DNA from: Umbelopsis isabellina
Taxonomy: Eukaryota > Mucoromycota > Umbelopsidomycetes > Umbelopsidales > Umbelopsidaceae
Length of the DNA: 64,000 nucleotides
Direction: 5' to 3'
NCBI GenBank assembly: GCA_016758905.1
Contig: JAEPQZ010000002.1
Span: 744,001-808,000, forward strand
Under the pieces are notes generated by a model that was given only the letters and a program-made list of their open reading frames with translations, made no database searches and was not told where the DNA came from. This document shows, piece after piece, positions 39,748-51,396 of the stretch. The translations under genes were made by a program, and so were the position numbers. Numbering within the stretch: position 1 is the stretch's first letter; every line of letters starts with the position of its first letter.

Positions 39748-40269
39748 ATATGATTTTGCTTGATTACTCTATCAACTAAGTCTAAGCGGGACTTTCGCAT
39801 TAGTCTGAGATGTAATATATGGTGACACTGACTGCGCATAGACAACTTGTAATATTAATGGTAAATAGTAGATGAAAGGTATATATATTAAATGGGGACA
39901 CATCCCAAACCAATACTTTCGCTAGAGCAGTGATCGATATAGGATGCAATGTATTTAATTTATCATCAATATCATGGACATCAACCTGCTGTGATAACAG
40001 TAAACTATGCTAGAAAGAGGGTGTTATGGGGCATATTAATATGCAAGCGGTATATACCTATCTTTATGAAGACTACCAGTCTAGACAAATGCCCTGAATA
40101 CTTTAATGAACGCTATCGGTGCATCAGCTTTCAACATGATCGAATAGCCGTGTTGAATTTTTTAGAAACCATACGCCTTACCGAATTTGATAGTCACAGA
40201 ATCTGTCCTTGTTAATCGAGACTTCACTTTCCTACCAGTGACGCTTTGCTCAGTACTTCTCAGACTACA
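39748..40269. promoter_or_regulatory. Spacer upstream of DIS3L2
   Basis: A 522-bp AT-rich gap between two plus-strand genes: 3' flank of the SLX4-like gene and promoter of DIS3L2. An 88-codon open frame at 39949-40215 has no recognisable features. No repeat or RNA gene was seen. Confidence 0.4.
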
Positions 40270-43200
40270 ATGATACACGATAATGAGCAAACTAATGTTG
40301 TTGAACCGGCCAAGTCTTTAGTATGCTATTTCACTTGAATAGTTGGTTATCAAAGTAGTATTAATCGCTTTTCTCAGATCGAGCCGCAGCACGTTCCTGA
40401 TCTTCCCAGCTCTGACAAACAGCGCTTGAAACAAGCTCCAAATCCGATTGCCGCTAAAAAGTGCACCAATACTCATACTGAAGGCAGTGGAACTTTGAAG
40501 CAACAATCAAATGCGAAGCAACATAGAGAACGCAAACATAATAATCGCTCACAAAATTCGACAAATACAACCGGAAGAGGACGTCACAGTACAACACAGA
40601 AAGACAAAGTAACCGGAGAGCTTCCTTCAGTCAATATAAATTTACCAAGAAGAGTACAGCCTGTCCGTACTAGTGAGGAATTTGAAGCGCTTGATTCATG
40701 GAGGTCAACTCAAAAAAAGTCTGAAATAACGAACGAATCGCAAAGACCCGTGAGGTCAAGAGCTCCCCTTAGCGAGTTGACTAAGAAAAAAATTCTAAAT
40801 ATCATAGGTGAGGGCCGTGTTTTGACGCCTAAATACAAAGAAACGAAGCAGGACGAAGCTATACATAAGAGCAGTGAACCTTCTAAAAAGACAAACGAAC
40901 ATCAAGATGTTGAAAGAGACACAGCCGGCAAAAGAATGACAGGCACTAACACTCCCGATAAAAGCGATGTAAAGCCAAAACATGTACACAAACATCATCA
41001 CAAAGTCGATGCTGCGAACAAGTCTACTGTGAACACTTTAAAAAATACCTCAAATAGCAAAGGGACTGATAAAGCCAGGGGCGGATCAGAATCCGACGAT
41101 TGGAGAGCTAGTAAGTATACAATTGGGTAAAGCAAAATGAGATGTAAAACCAAAGTGTGAAGCATCTTGTTGGTTCTGATTACATATGGTGCTGAATCTG
41201 ATTTTCTTTGTTCGTGTGCATCGTAGAATCCAACATTCCGGCAACTCCTGTGAAGCCAATTCGGAAGCATCATCCAGATGATTCTCACTCTGAGAACAAG
41301 CGACAACTTTTCGCGAGATACTATAATGATGTTGAAGTTATTAGACTACTGGAATCGAAGAAGTTATATAAAGGCTCTATTCGCATCAACAAGCGAAACA
41401 GACAAGATGCATATGTCACATCGCCTGATTTAGACTATGATATCTACATACACAGCGCTGCTAATCGCAATCGAGCCCTGGAAGGCGATATCGTGGCTGT
41501 TCAGCTCAAGGATGTTGATCAAGTTTGGGAAGTCAAGAAAAAAAAGGACGAGAAGAATGCTGAAAATAAGAAGGAGCGAAATTTTTCATCAAATAATGAG
41601 GAGCAGCGCCAAGTTGAAATCATACCCCAAAAGATCGAAGTGGAAGAGGAGTCGGACGACGAAGATAGGAATAAGCCAAAGTATTGCGGTGTAGTTGTTG
41701 CTATCTTGGATCGATCGTTGGAACCAATTGTCACAGGGTTAGTCATTTGCATTCTTTTCGGGTTTGACCGAGCAAAAGAGTTTAACCCGACGATATATGC
41801 AGTATACTATCACTAGATCGACCTGGAAACGGTCCGCCAAAGAATGGAAAATCATTACCAGCGCCAAAGACAGTTTGGTTGAAACCTACGGATATGCGCA
41901 TGCCCCTGATTGCCATTCCTATAGCGCAGTGTCCAGCAGACTTTGCCACAGATGAAGCAAAGTACAAAAAAAAGATCTTCATCGTAAGTCTATCTATCAA
42001 GGGAAGAGATGCAACACTCTGAATTTAAGCTAATTGTTCTACTCAAGGTACGTATACTAAGTTGGCCAATCACACAACAGCACCCGTGGGGCATGCTGGT
42101 GAAAGAGCTTGGAAACGTCGGAGAGCTAGCTATAGAAGCTAAAGCACTTTTGGCCGAACACAACGTTAAAGATAGCGATTTCCCTATACCTGCTATGCGA
42201 AATTTACCGGAGACGCCGTGGCAAATTCCTGAGAAGGAGTACAAGTCTCGCAGAGACTTACGCTTTCATAGAATCTTCACAATCGATCCAATAACGGCCA
42301 AAGGTAATTTTGCAAAATTTGAAGTTTCTACAACGACATCGTAGTTAACACGTTACTTTTGTAGACTTGGATGATGCTGTACATATAACCGATAAAGGAG
42401 ATGGCACGTACGAAGTTGGTGTACATATTGCAGATGTCTCTTACTTTATTCCAAGCAAATCTGCGCTGGATACAGAAGCACTTAATCGTGGAACCAGTGT
42501 CTATTTGGTCGATAGGGTAATTCCTATGCTACCCTCATTGTTATGTGAAAAGCTGTGTAGTTTAAACCCTGGTGTAGAAAGGTAAAGATCGAGATTGGTT
42601 GATGACAAAGACGAAAATAATGCTGATGTATGTTTTGTAGGCTTGCATTTTCGGTAATATGGCAAATGGATAAAGAAGGCAAAATATTGGATACTTGGTT
42701 TGGTCGAACAATCATCAAGTAAGTTAAAAGTTTGTTTAAAGTTGTTAAATTCATCGCCTTCTCCTAAACATATTCTATAGATCTTGCGCCAAACTTGCTT
42801 ATGAGCATGCCCAACAAGTAATTGAAGGTGGCTCATTGTCGAAGGAGATAGAGGTGCATGCACATGGAGCATCTGAGATAGAAAAGGATATTATGGATTT
42901 ATACCATATATCTCTGCATTTGCGAAAAGCCAGATTTGCCAATGGTGCTTTGAGTATGAACTCTGTCAAGTTGTCGTTCGATTTGGATGACGAAGGAAAG
43001 CCAACAGGGGTTCATGTATACCAGCAGAAAGATGCTAATCGCCTGATCGAAGAGTTCATGTTGTCCGCCAATATTAGCGTCGCTAAGAAAATTGCTAGCC
43101 ATTATCCCGAGCAGGCGCTTCTTCGGCGACATGCTCCACCAATTGAGCGCCGTCTGGTAATTATATCACAACTGTCATACTTTATGTTTACTACAGTCAT

Positions 43201-44244
43201 TAATTCATTTCATTCAATCACAGGAGGAGTTCTTGATACAAGCTGAAAGTTACGGATATGTTATCGACGCTTCGAGTGCGGGTGCACTACAAGCTTCCTT
43301 TAATGAAATAGACTCAGACGAGGTTCGAAATACGCTGTTATTGTTGGCCATCAAACCTATGCAACGTGCAAAGTATTTTTGTACAGGAACTTTAGACATC
43401 GCAAAGTACTTGCATTATGCTTTGAATGTCCCGATGTATACCCACTTTACATCACCTATCCGGCGCTTTGCTGATGTTGTTGTTCACAGACAATTGGAAG
43501 CGGCGTTGAATGGAGGTACGTGAATTATAACAGGGATTTAATATTTCCACTGTGGTTTAATTGTAGTTTCTATTATCAGCCGATGAGTTCCCACTGGATA
43601 CCAAGGCGATATCTAAGATTGCTGAGCAATGCAATATCAAGAAGGATGGAGCAAAGAATGCTCAAGATGCCAGCATCAAACTTTATCTTGCAGAGTATAT
43701 TCACCGTGAAACTGAACTTCATGGACCTATCTATCGTGAAGCCACTGTAATAAGGGTTCTTGAAGAATGTTACGAAGTTTTTGTTCCCGAATATGGACTT
43801 GAGCAGCGTTTATATTTGGATAGAATGGCTTTGAAGAAATCAACTCATGATCCAGCAAATGACTCTATCATACTGGAATGGCAGGAGTCTGCAAACGAGA
43901 TGAAGACTGTTGTTGATGACTCAATCAAATCTCTCCAATTTAACGACGATGACATAGATATGGACAAGGTGATGAATGAACTGAGTGGCCAGGTTCAAAA
44001 CATGAATAAGGAATCGAAAAAACTCCCGGAAACCGACCAACAAACTAGGGTTTCTTCCTCAAAACAGACGGACCAGAACGACGTCTCTTCTAGAAAGCAA
44101 AATGAGGATGAGGTGAAACAAGGTGAACCTATCAAACAAGTCATAAAGATTTTTGGCAAGGTGCAGGTGCGTATTGACGCCAACATGGAAAGGACTCCTC
44201 CTATCATAAATCTCCATGCCGTAAAGCCGTCTTGCTCCGGTTAA
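40270..44244 (+). CDS. DIS3L2: DIS3L2-type 3'-5' exoribonuclease (RNase II/RNB family)
   Basis: Ten exons give 1119 aa: 40270-40320, 40378-41110, 41227-41737, 41803-41983, 42048-42303, 42365-42581, 42641-42718, 42781-43156, 43224-43515 and 43580-44244. A basic, low-complexity N-terminal 280 residues precede cold-shock domains ([38 protein letters not shown]). The RNB domain has [19 protein letters not shown], with the catalytic acidic cluster intact, then [25 protein letters not shown] and [20 protein letters not shown]. There is no PIN domain, which separates it from DIS3. The intact aspartates separate it from the inactive Ssd1/Sts5 relatives. DIS3L2 degrades uridylated RNAs in the cytoplasm. 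It converges with CENP-O after 168 bp. Confidence 0.95.
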
Positions 44245-44412
44245 TAGCACACCTTTTCGGTATCAATATGTTCTGTTCACGTTCTACCTCTGGATTCCCT
44301 TAGTATTATGTATTAGTTTATTATATGCCGGTACAATAGCAGCGCTCATTTAGTTTTCTTTTTTTTTGGGTTAAGAGTTACTATAAATTCAAATGTATAC
44401 AAAGTGGTATCG

Positions 44413-45259
44413 TTATGCTTCACCAAAAGTTGAAATGAATGCAGGCGTCAGTCGTAGGTAATAAAATTGCTCTTCTTTATCCACTAGTCGCTCTTCTTCA
44501 ATGACTAGATTTTTTCGGTCATTACTGACTTGGCGCATGGATTGCTTCACTTCAACTTTGGTCGGAAACTCTGAGCGCAAGTCTTCATACCGTAATGAAA
44601 CATGTATTAACCTAATATTGCTCTAGTCAGATAAAGCGGTAATAACACTGTATTACCCACATTAACTTCTTACCCGTTGCCCAAATTCGCAATGATAGAT
44701 ATTATACTTTTAGCCGCATCGTCACATGTAACTTTGATCGCTGGAGTGTTTTCCAGGTACTTTGTTAGTTCTAAGATTTGCTCTCGTCGCGAAACAAATG
44801 ATTGGACATAGTCTTCCAATATGTGCAATAATGACTAGATAGTAAATGTCAGAAATAAGGGTTGCTTTTTTTTGGAAGGTGTTTTTGAGATACTTGCATC
44901 CATGTCAACATTCAAGAATTTCTTTTCCAAGTCTCTGAGCGGTATGAAATGTGGTACAGTGTGCTTAGCTATTCGTAACGGCTCGTCCCGTTTCTCCTGA
45001 GCTACCAAAAGATAGAATGGCTCACGATATTTGTCTACAAATTCCAAATAATCAACATCCACCATTTCCACATAAATAGATCATACCGCAAACGTACTAG
45101 CATAGAATGTTTCCAACCGAATACCAACATAGCCGTTCGACAAACTGAAGATGGTGCGGCCAGTCATGCGTTGAAGTAGTATCGCATCGGTCACACAATG
45201 TCGATATGCTTTGTTTAAAATTTCTTTCACCAACTATTCAATGCATCAGTAAATACTGC

Positions 45260-45297
<38 letters not shown>

Positions 45298-45627
45298 CAA
45301 GGATATTGGCGTTTTACCTGCTTCTGCCGCTCGGATTCATCTTTACCATCGTCGTCCATGTTATCTAGACAGTTGCATGTTATGACTTGTTCAAATTTCA
45401 GCTGCATGATATGAATCCAACGACAATACCTTCATCCCACTCAAAAACTAATTCAGTTAGGGAATTCATCATCTTTTCTTCCAAAATCTCTCGTTTCAGG
45501 CGATCTCGTGTCTGCTCGAGCCGTTTTACTGCAAGAGGGACATGAATTTCAAGTAGACATACATTAGTATTTTGGTTCTTGGAGACTCACAGTCTTGCTT
45601 GTACCGAGACAGTGAGTTGTCTTCCAT
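44413..45627 (-). CDS. CENP-O/Mcm21-like inner kinetochore subunit
   Basis: Seven exons give 271 aa: 45591-45627, 45430-45528, 45318-45364, 45098-45233, 44898-45034, 44674-44834 and 44413-44611. An N-terminal coiled coil (RLEQTRDRLKREILEEK) precedes the CENP-O domain: GRTIFSLSNGYVGIRLETFY, NKYREPFYLLVAQE, RIAKHTVPHFIPLRDLEKKF, then LLHILEDYVQSFVSRREQ. CENP-O pairs with CENP-P in the CCAN (COMA in yeast) at centromeres. The intron 44835-44897 starts with GCAAGT; only this GC donor keeps the frame into SLLHILEDY and makes the exon sum divisible by three. Another intron holds a TA microsatellite. The family is very divergent, but the conserved order supports the call. Confidence 0.85.
45265..45293. 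repeat. (TA)n microsatellite in a CENP-O intron
   Basis: About 14 uninterrupted TA units lie inside the third CENP-O intron (45234-45317), close to its donor and branch region. It should be highly variable between isolates. Confidence 0.9.
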
Positions 45628-45851
45628 TTTGTGTTGTGCGAATTTGTTATAATGAGGAGAAATGTTCGTCAAAGACGTCAACGGTCAATTCACTTTTGCC
45701 AGACTGTTCAGTCGCGACGCGAACACGAATAAAATTTTAAAGCTCCTACGGGCCAGTTTCATTTTTGTAACGTTATTCTCATAAACCAATAATTTCAGCT
45801 AAGGTATATTTATTGCACTAGATTCGTAAGGTAAAAACAAATGAAAACGGT

Positions 45852-46974
45852 TTACTCAAGAAGATCCGGTTGCTCTTTTACAATTTGTTCATACATAGGT
45901 TGGAACTGGAAGTGAGCAGCTTGCCTATCTCCCACGCTTTCTCGAGTGCCCAGAGCAACCTCGTGAGAAATCAGTTTAAGGTCATCAAATCCATTAGGGC
46001 AAGCAGCAGCTGCAATTAGTTCTGACTTGCAGCATCGCTCCATGGAGATGAAATACCAGATGGCAGCATCCACCGTTTGGCCGACAGTGAGCAAGCCATG
46101 GTTTCGAAGAATGAGAGCCTTGTTTTGACCCAAAGCGGTTTTCAAATGCTCTCCTTCCTCAGCGGTATAAACAACACCTCCAAAATCATCATATAAACCA
46201 TGATCCTCATAAAATGCGCAGGAATCTTGGGTAATAGGCTGCAATTTTCTACCCAAGGCTGAGAATGATTTTCCGTACATAGAGTGAGTGTGGACAGCGC
46301 AAACAGCGTCAGGTCGGCCTTCGTGGATAGCTGAATGAATCACAAAGGCAGCTTTGTTCACAGTCTTAGTTCCTCTAACAATAGCACCACTATGATCACA
46401 GAGAACAAGATCAGACGCACGGATCTGGGAAAAGCTTTGACCAAAGTAATTGACCCCTAATTTGTGGAACAAGCAATGTAAATATGAGCTTAAGTATTAT
46501 TGACCAAGCGAATCCAACAACACTTACAATACAAATCTGGATACTCTGGATCTCTGAACGTCATATGGCCGGCAACACCTGTGCAAATCATGAATATTAG
46601 TATTCGTACCCACATTTGATTGCCCTATATGGTAGGCTATAGCCAATTTAGAGTTTTTACCTTCGTCCCAGCCGAATTTCGCAAAGAGGCGGAAGCCAGC
46701 CGCCAATTTCTGTTTCATATGAACTCGCTGTTCATGAACATCTTTGAGAGCAGGAAATCTCGGGATTTGGATAGGAGCCTTAGCAGCAGCTATAGCTTCT
46801 TCCTCGGTCTCGGATCCTGTCAAGATAATTTTACGATTCGAGCGCAAAAATACAGATCCTCTGCTGGCCATGCGTTTCTGTTGTCTATGTGAGCCAAATA
46901 ATATAGAGGTCAGTTACACTCTTGCTTATTATACATTCACGTTAGTAAACAACTTACTCTTCTTCAGTGGACAT
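45852..46974 (-). CDS. Class II aldolase/adducin-domain protein
   Basis: Four exons give 298 aa: 46958-46974, 46661-46884, 46528-46578 and 45852-46456. The fold is recognisable by HMTFRDPEYPDLYWVNYFGQ, SFSQIRASDLVLCDHSGAIV, AVCAVHTHSMYGKSFSALGR (H-x-H zinc ligands) and ALILRNHGLLTVGQTVDAAI (third His). Metal-binding residues are intact, so it may be an active lyase or epimerase-like enzyme rather than an adducin-type structural protein. The substrate is not predictable; fungal members include fission yeast Mug14-like proteins of unknown reaction. It lies upstream of CENP-O on the same strand with 224 bp between. No targeting signal is seen. Confidence 0.88.
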
Positions 46975-47855
46975 TGTGCGGAATGAATAAATGTTAAAAG
47001 AAAAATTGTGGGGTAACCTGAAGCCATGGGAACTGAAATTTTTATATGGCGATTTGATACTGCTGAGTCAGGTCAAATTTATCGTCTTGATCATGGGAAA
47101 CGGAAAGTCTATCTTATCAGTGATACACAATTCACCATACACGTACTCTAATTCTTCGAACTCACCACAAAGAAGAAAACTGAAGGAAGAAATAGAAAAT
47201 ATTCAAAGGTGAAAGGATCATTTATTACGAGGCAAGAACAGTTGGGTTTTGGGAGATAATCAACTAGGCTTTCAACTTTCAATTAATTGTGTATGGCGAG
47301 CGCCATGGCAATCTGTATTGCCTGACTTTTGAAGTACGCAATGTTGATCGAGTCTAGTATCACGCAGTGCGATACTTCTTCTTCTTGGTCATTCCATTGC
47401 TACAAAAATTATTGCTTACAATATGATGTCTCTGTGTATTACGCTTTTCACAATGGTGATTTTAATACTTCTTTTCGAAACATCTATTCATTGTGCAGGC
47501 AACGCAGCATTTTCAGCTTAAGCTACAACATGAGAAAGAATGCCGGATAATGCATTGGTAAGGCATATTTGATAACCATTATTCACCCTATATGATGAAT
47601 GACCAAAACGGTGTAAAGAGGCAAATATTACTTTGATACTTCAAGATCTCATGCACATGTTTTCAATTCAATATACCGAGCGCGAATGATAAAAAAGGAA
47701 ATATTTTTAACAGCAGCAATGGAATTATTTAGTGAATATACAAAATCTATAAACAAGAAAGGACGAAAAGCGTAGAAATGGTGAGTTGTAAGAAGAAAAA
47801 ATTCATCAGTCGTACTTTTGATTCATCAAATTGCGATAAGTGATAACTGTTCTGC
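46975..47855. promoter_or_regulatory. Gene-free spacer upstream of the aldolase-domain gene
   Basis: An 881-bp AT-rich gap between tandem minus-strand genes: promoter of the aldolase-domain gene and 3' flank of the channel gene ending at 47856. I found no ORF with protein-like composition, no tRNA-like fold and no repeat. Confidence 0.4.
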
Positions 47856-50800
47856 CTAATTGGTTATATGGAAAGTGGTACCAGTATGATTGCCAGGTAG
47901 CGTATCGGTACTATGTGAATGATCCGACCACCTGCGTTGGGACTCATCGTCATGCTCTCGAAACGAAACTGTATCGGCTGAATTCGTGCTATCATCAAAA
48001 TGCCGTGACGTCGAAGAATGTTCTGTCGAAACAGCATGTAGGTCTCCTGGTGATGATGTTCGTGGAGTGCGGCCAGCCGAAGAGTTTGTGGTAGGATATG
48101 AGTTGGATAAAGCTGCCACACCTTCTGGACCCAAAGTTTGATATAATTCAATATCGTTCATTGTTTGCCTTTGCGCTGACGATGATGCTGTTGTTGGCGT
48201 TGCCGAATATCTAATTACATCTTGTGGCCGCGGGGTAGCTTGTGAATCTCGTGCTTGATAACGCTGAGTGCTGCCAAATCGAAAGACCCCATAATCACCG
48301 CTTCTTTTCCGTATAGATCTTCGCGAAGGTCGATAAAACGATTCAGTAGGAGATAATGGAGGGTCTGACGGACCGGATGATGTAGAATTTGATGCTGGAA
48401 TTATTTCGAGGTGATGGGGATTGCTCGAAGTGTTGCTATCTGCTTGTGAAGTTGCAACGCCTGTAGTACTTGTACTATCTTCGCGATTATGGCCACCCAA
48501 AATCCATGCTGCACTACCACTGGATGTCCCACTCTGCTTTCCTGTCGGTGTCGAAGAATCGATTGAGTCTGATGTAAAAGCCATAGGTCCAAATGCGGAT
48601 AGTGGCCGGTTGGTTTGAGAGTTGAAGGTAGCATCGACGAGGGGTACCCCATGGGTTGGAGGTTGTGGGGGTGGCGGGAGAGGATTGAAGTTCATATCCT
48701 GAGCGCTGTTTAGCATGCTTAGAGAAGATCTTGGTTGCAATATTCTATTGCTGTGCAACTGCTGCAACTGAATATTCTCTGTTATATCTGCCGTTGATCT
48801 TCGCCAGGCTGACTTTCCACCACTTGCAGCCATAGCCACTTCGTTCTCTGGTATATCTAAAGGTGACCCTCCGCTATGAGTTCTGACATGTTTAAATCTT
48901 GGCCCATGTTGCCGTCTTCGCATCCAACGTAATCCTAGACCAGCGCTCAACCTTGAATTCTCGTGAGATTCATCATTTGACATACCGGTAACTATGAGCA
49001 GTAAATTCTTCATCGACACGGCAAATAAGACCAAAAATGCAACGCAGTGCAAAAAGATTTGGGCATAAGCAATGTACTGTTTGTCACTATCCAGTAGATT
49101 CGCCTCATCCACAAAAAGAACGTTCAGAATGCTGACTATGATCCGCAAAACACCAAATGCTAGATGTAGATTGTTGATCGAGCGGTCTGAGTAAGGTACT
49201 TTGAACCAGTGAGCAACAAAGTAAAGTGTTTCTAGGATGATGATGACGACGACTTGTGCAATCCCACTAGTTTGAAACAGTCCAACCATCGCTCCAACTA
49301 ACGCTTTGTATATAAGTACATATATGAAGAATGCAAAGGTATCATCTTTGAAGGCACTATACAGCGTTCCATATCGCAGTAACAAAGTCGTGTCAGAGAA
49401 AATGACGGACGGGGGTCGAATGCGTAAGAGGATGAAGGCAATCCATGCGAACAAGCCAAACAATGGAAATACAATCATCAACGCTGCAGGTAGAAGTAAA
49501 TACCACGGAGCAGGTAACATCAGTTGATAGAAAGACAAAGTCATCAATGGCAAATAAAACAAAGTAAGCGTTCGTATACATGCACCTATGCTATTTAGTT
49601 AGTACATTTCATACATAGTGAGTGCAATTGGCAAAAAGTAAATTACCTATTGAAAAATCGAAAATCTGGCTTCGATGTCGCTTTTCATTCACAGATTTGA
49701 CCGCAACAAGTTCCAAGATGGCCCATATGATGAAACACAAAGCAATCACGCATGCGAGGATGATTAGGTAAAATAAAAGTGATGTGAGGAATATTCCACG
49801 GATATCAAGACCAACCGCGTCTGCAAAGTTGCCCATGCCAGTTCCAGCAGTAGTCACTGGATGGGTATTATTATTTGCATATCCAAATCCCATTTGCCGC
49901 TTGTTAAGACTGAGACCAGGTTCTGATTGATACCAACTGGGAGAAGGAGAACCAGTAGTATTGGACGGATAGATGGTATTGATGATATTGTATATAAAGG
50001 GAGGAGTAAAAAGCAAATTGCTCCAAGCAAAATTTGATGTGAACAAAGGATAAAATTGGGGATATTTGAGGTTCAGTTGTCCCGTAACAACAATGAATTG
50101 CGCGTAGTACAAAACATCGAACAAGCCTGGGGTCTTTAGGCGGAGTGCAGAGGGCTCAATGCCATAATTCGATGCTGCAATTAAAATGTCTTGTTCCGCG
50201 TCCGTGCTTGTGACATAGATTGAGAACACTGTCACGATTGCTGCGAATACAGCAAATGCCAACGGAACAGCAATAAATACTTCTCTCCATACCGGATTTT
50301 GATAACCCACCGGCGCAATGTCTAGGCAAGTAAAGGAAATATTGTCGGGAGTGAAAGCCTGGTAATGGATGGTGATATCGCCAAATGGTAATCCAGTGCT
50401 CGGTAGGTTGATAGTCTGAATCAAATCCATTAAATACCAATATCACTGCTCCATCTACAAAGGCATATTCATACTTACTTTTGAGATGTTAGTAACACCC
50501 ACCACGATAGGGCAAGAAACGTCATTACAAAACTGATTAGCTTCATTCACGGCCGTCCAAAACCCGATCTGAATGATGGTCTTCGAAGCAGCGTAATCTA
50601 CAATGATATAATAGTCAGTATCATCATAATTTCGTGATGTTAAGCCGCCGCTTTGCAACATTCAACTTACAAGTCTTGGCTGCGTTCAAGCTCGTCACGG
50701 ATATGGGGGATACCCCCTGAATTGTAAAGTTAAGAGTCCTGCTGCTCTCTTGATATACTCGGTTAACACTTGTCACATTCAGGTAGCTGGACTCATGGCA

Positions 50801-50941
50801 AAGCGTAAAGTTGTTTGAGGAGTAATGAACTGACTCGACAGCAGCAACTGGCTCAGCAAACAGGACTGACAGGAACAGACCAACTACGAAAGCAAAGCAC
50901 CCTAGTTGACCAGGTGTAACAGAGCTTCGAGATCTAAACAT
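47856..50941 (-). CDS. TRP-like membrane protein of the FLC/Pkd2 family
   Basis: Four exons give 962 aa: 50671-50941, 50479-50597, 49647-50415 and 47856-49585. A signal peptide (about 34 aa ending AEPVAAVES) leads into an ML-like lumenal domain with cysteines and N-glycosylation sites (residues 35-190). About nine to ten hydrophobic segments follow in the TRP-like region: VFIAVPLAFAVFAAIVTVFS, YAQFIVVTGQLNLKYPQFYP, FTPPFIYNI and FFIYVLIYKALVGAMVGLFQ. The last 380 residues form a Ser/Thr-rich cytosolic tail. Yeast Flc1-3 and fission yeast Pkd2 of this family act in ER/plasma-membrane calcium and flavin or haem handling and cell-wall integrity. It is a single-copy gene here; the ion specificity is unknown. 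Confidence 0.92.
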
Positions 50942-51396
50942 CGCTCCAGTGAATGCAACTTAGAACGATGCTTGAAATCGTTAGTGGTCGATTTCCAGTG
51001 GGTTGATTAAGAACAAAGTTGCAATTCACAGATGTGGGGGTGAGCGCCTTACCATCGGGTCGCAATTGAATCCCAGTCAGCATGACAAGAAATAAGACAT
51101 AGGAGACATAGCAGATGTGTAACGCTAGTTGTAACATACTTTTCTCATATGGTAACTTCAACTACGCAATGCCAATGACTTTTCAAGCATAAATATTTAG
51201 AGATTATAAAAGGTTGGATACTTTACTAGGAATGGTTTAAAGAGGAAAAAGAGATATTGTGAGACAGTGTGAAGAAAAATCTAGCTGTACAAAAAAAGTT
51301 CAAAAACAAATATAGCCGGGCGAGGTGCTGAGGAAACAAGAGATAGAATATCAGATTAGTGGTACAAAAAGACTCCAGGTCGACAATCCTGTAAAT
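50942..51396. promoter_or_regulatory. Spacer: FLC-like promoter and OSBP 3' flank
   Basis: A 455-bp gap between tandem minus-strand genes. An open frame at 50934-51161 (minus) begins in the 5' flank with a hydrophobic run, but it lies in a different frame from the channel and shows no family match, so it is left unannotated. Confidence 0.4.

Noticed and set aside
39949-40215. 88-codon ORF between the SLX4-like gene and DIS3L2
   Set aside because: No family features, AT-rich composition, and it sits where the DIS3L2 promoter is expected.
47000-47850. Search for tRNA or other RNA genes in the largest quiet gap
   Set aside because: No T-loop/acceptor pairing or anticodon stem could be built.
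50934-51161. 75-codon ORF upstream of the FLC-like gene as an extra N-terminal exon
   Set aside because: The gene already has its own signal peptide start at 50941, and joining the frames would remove it.
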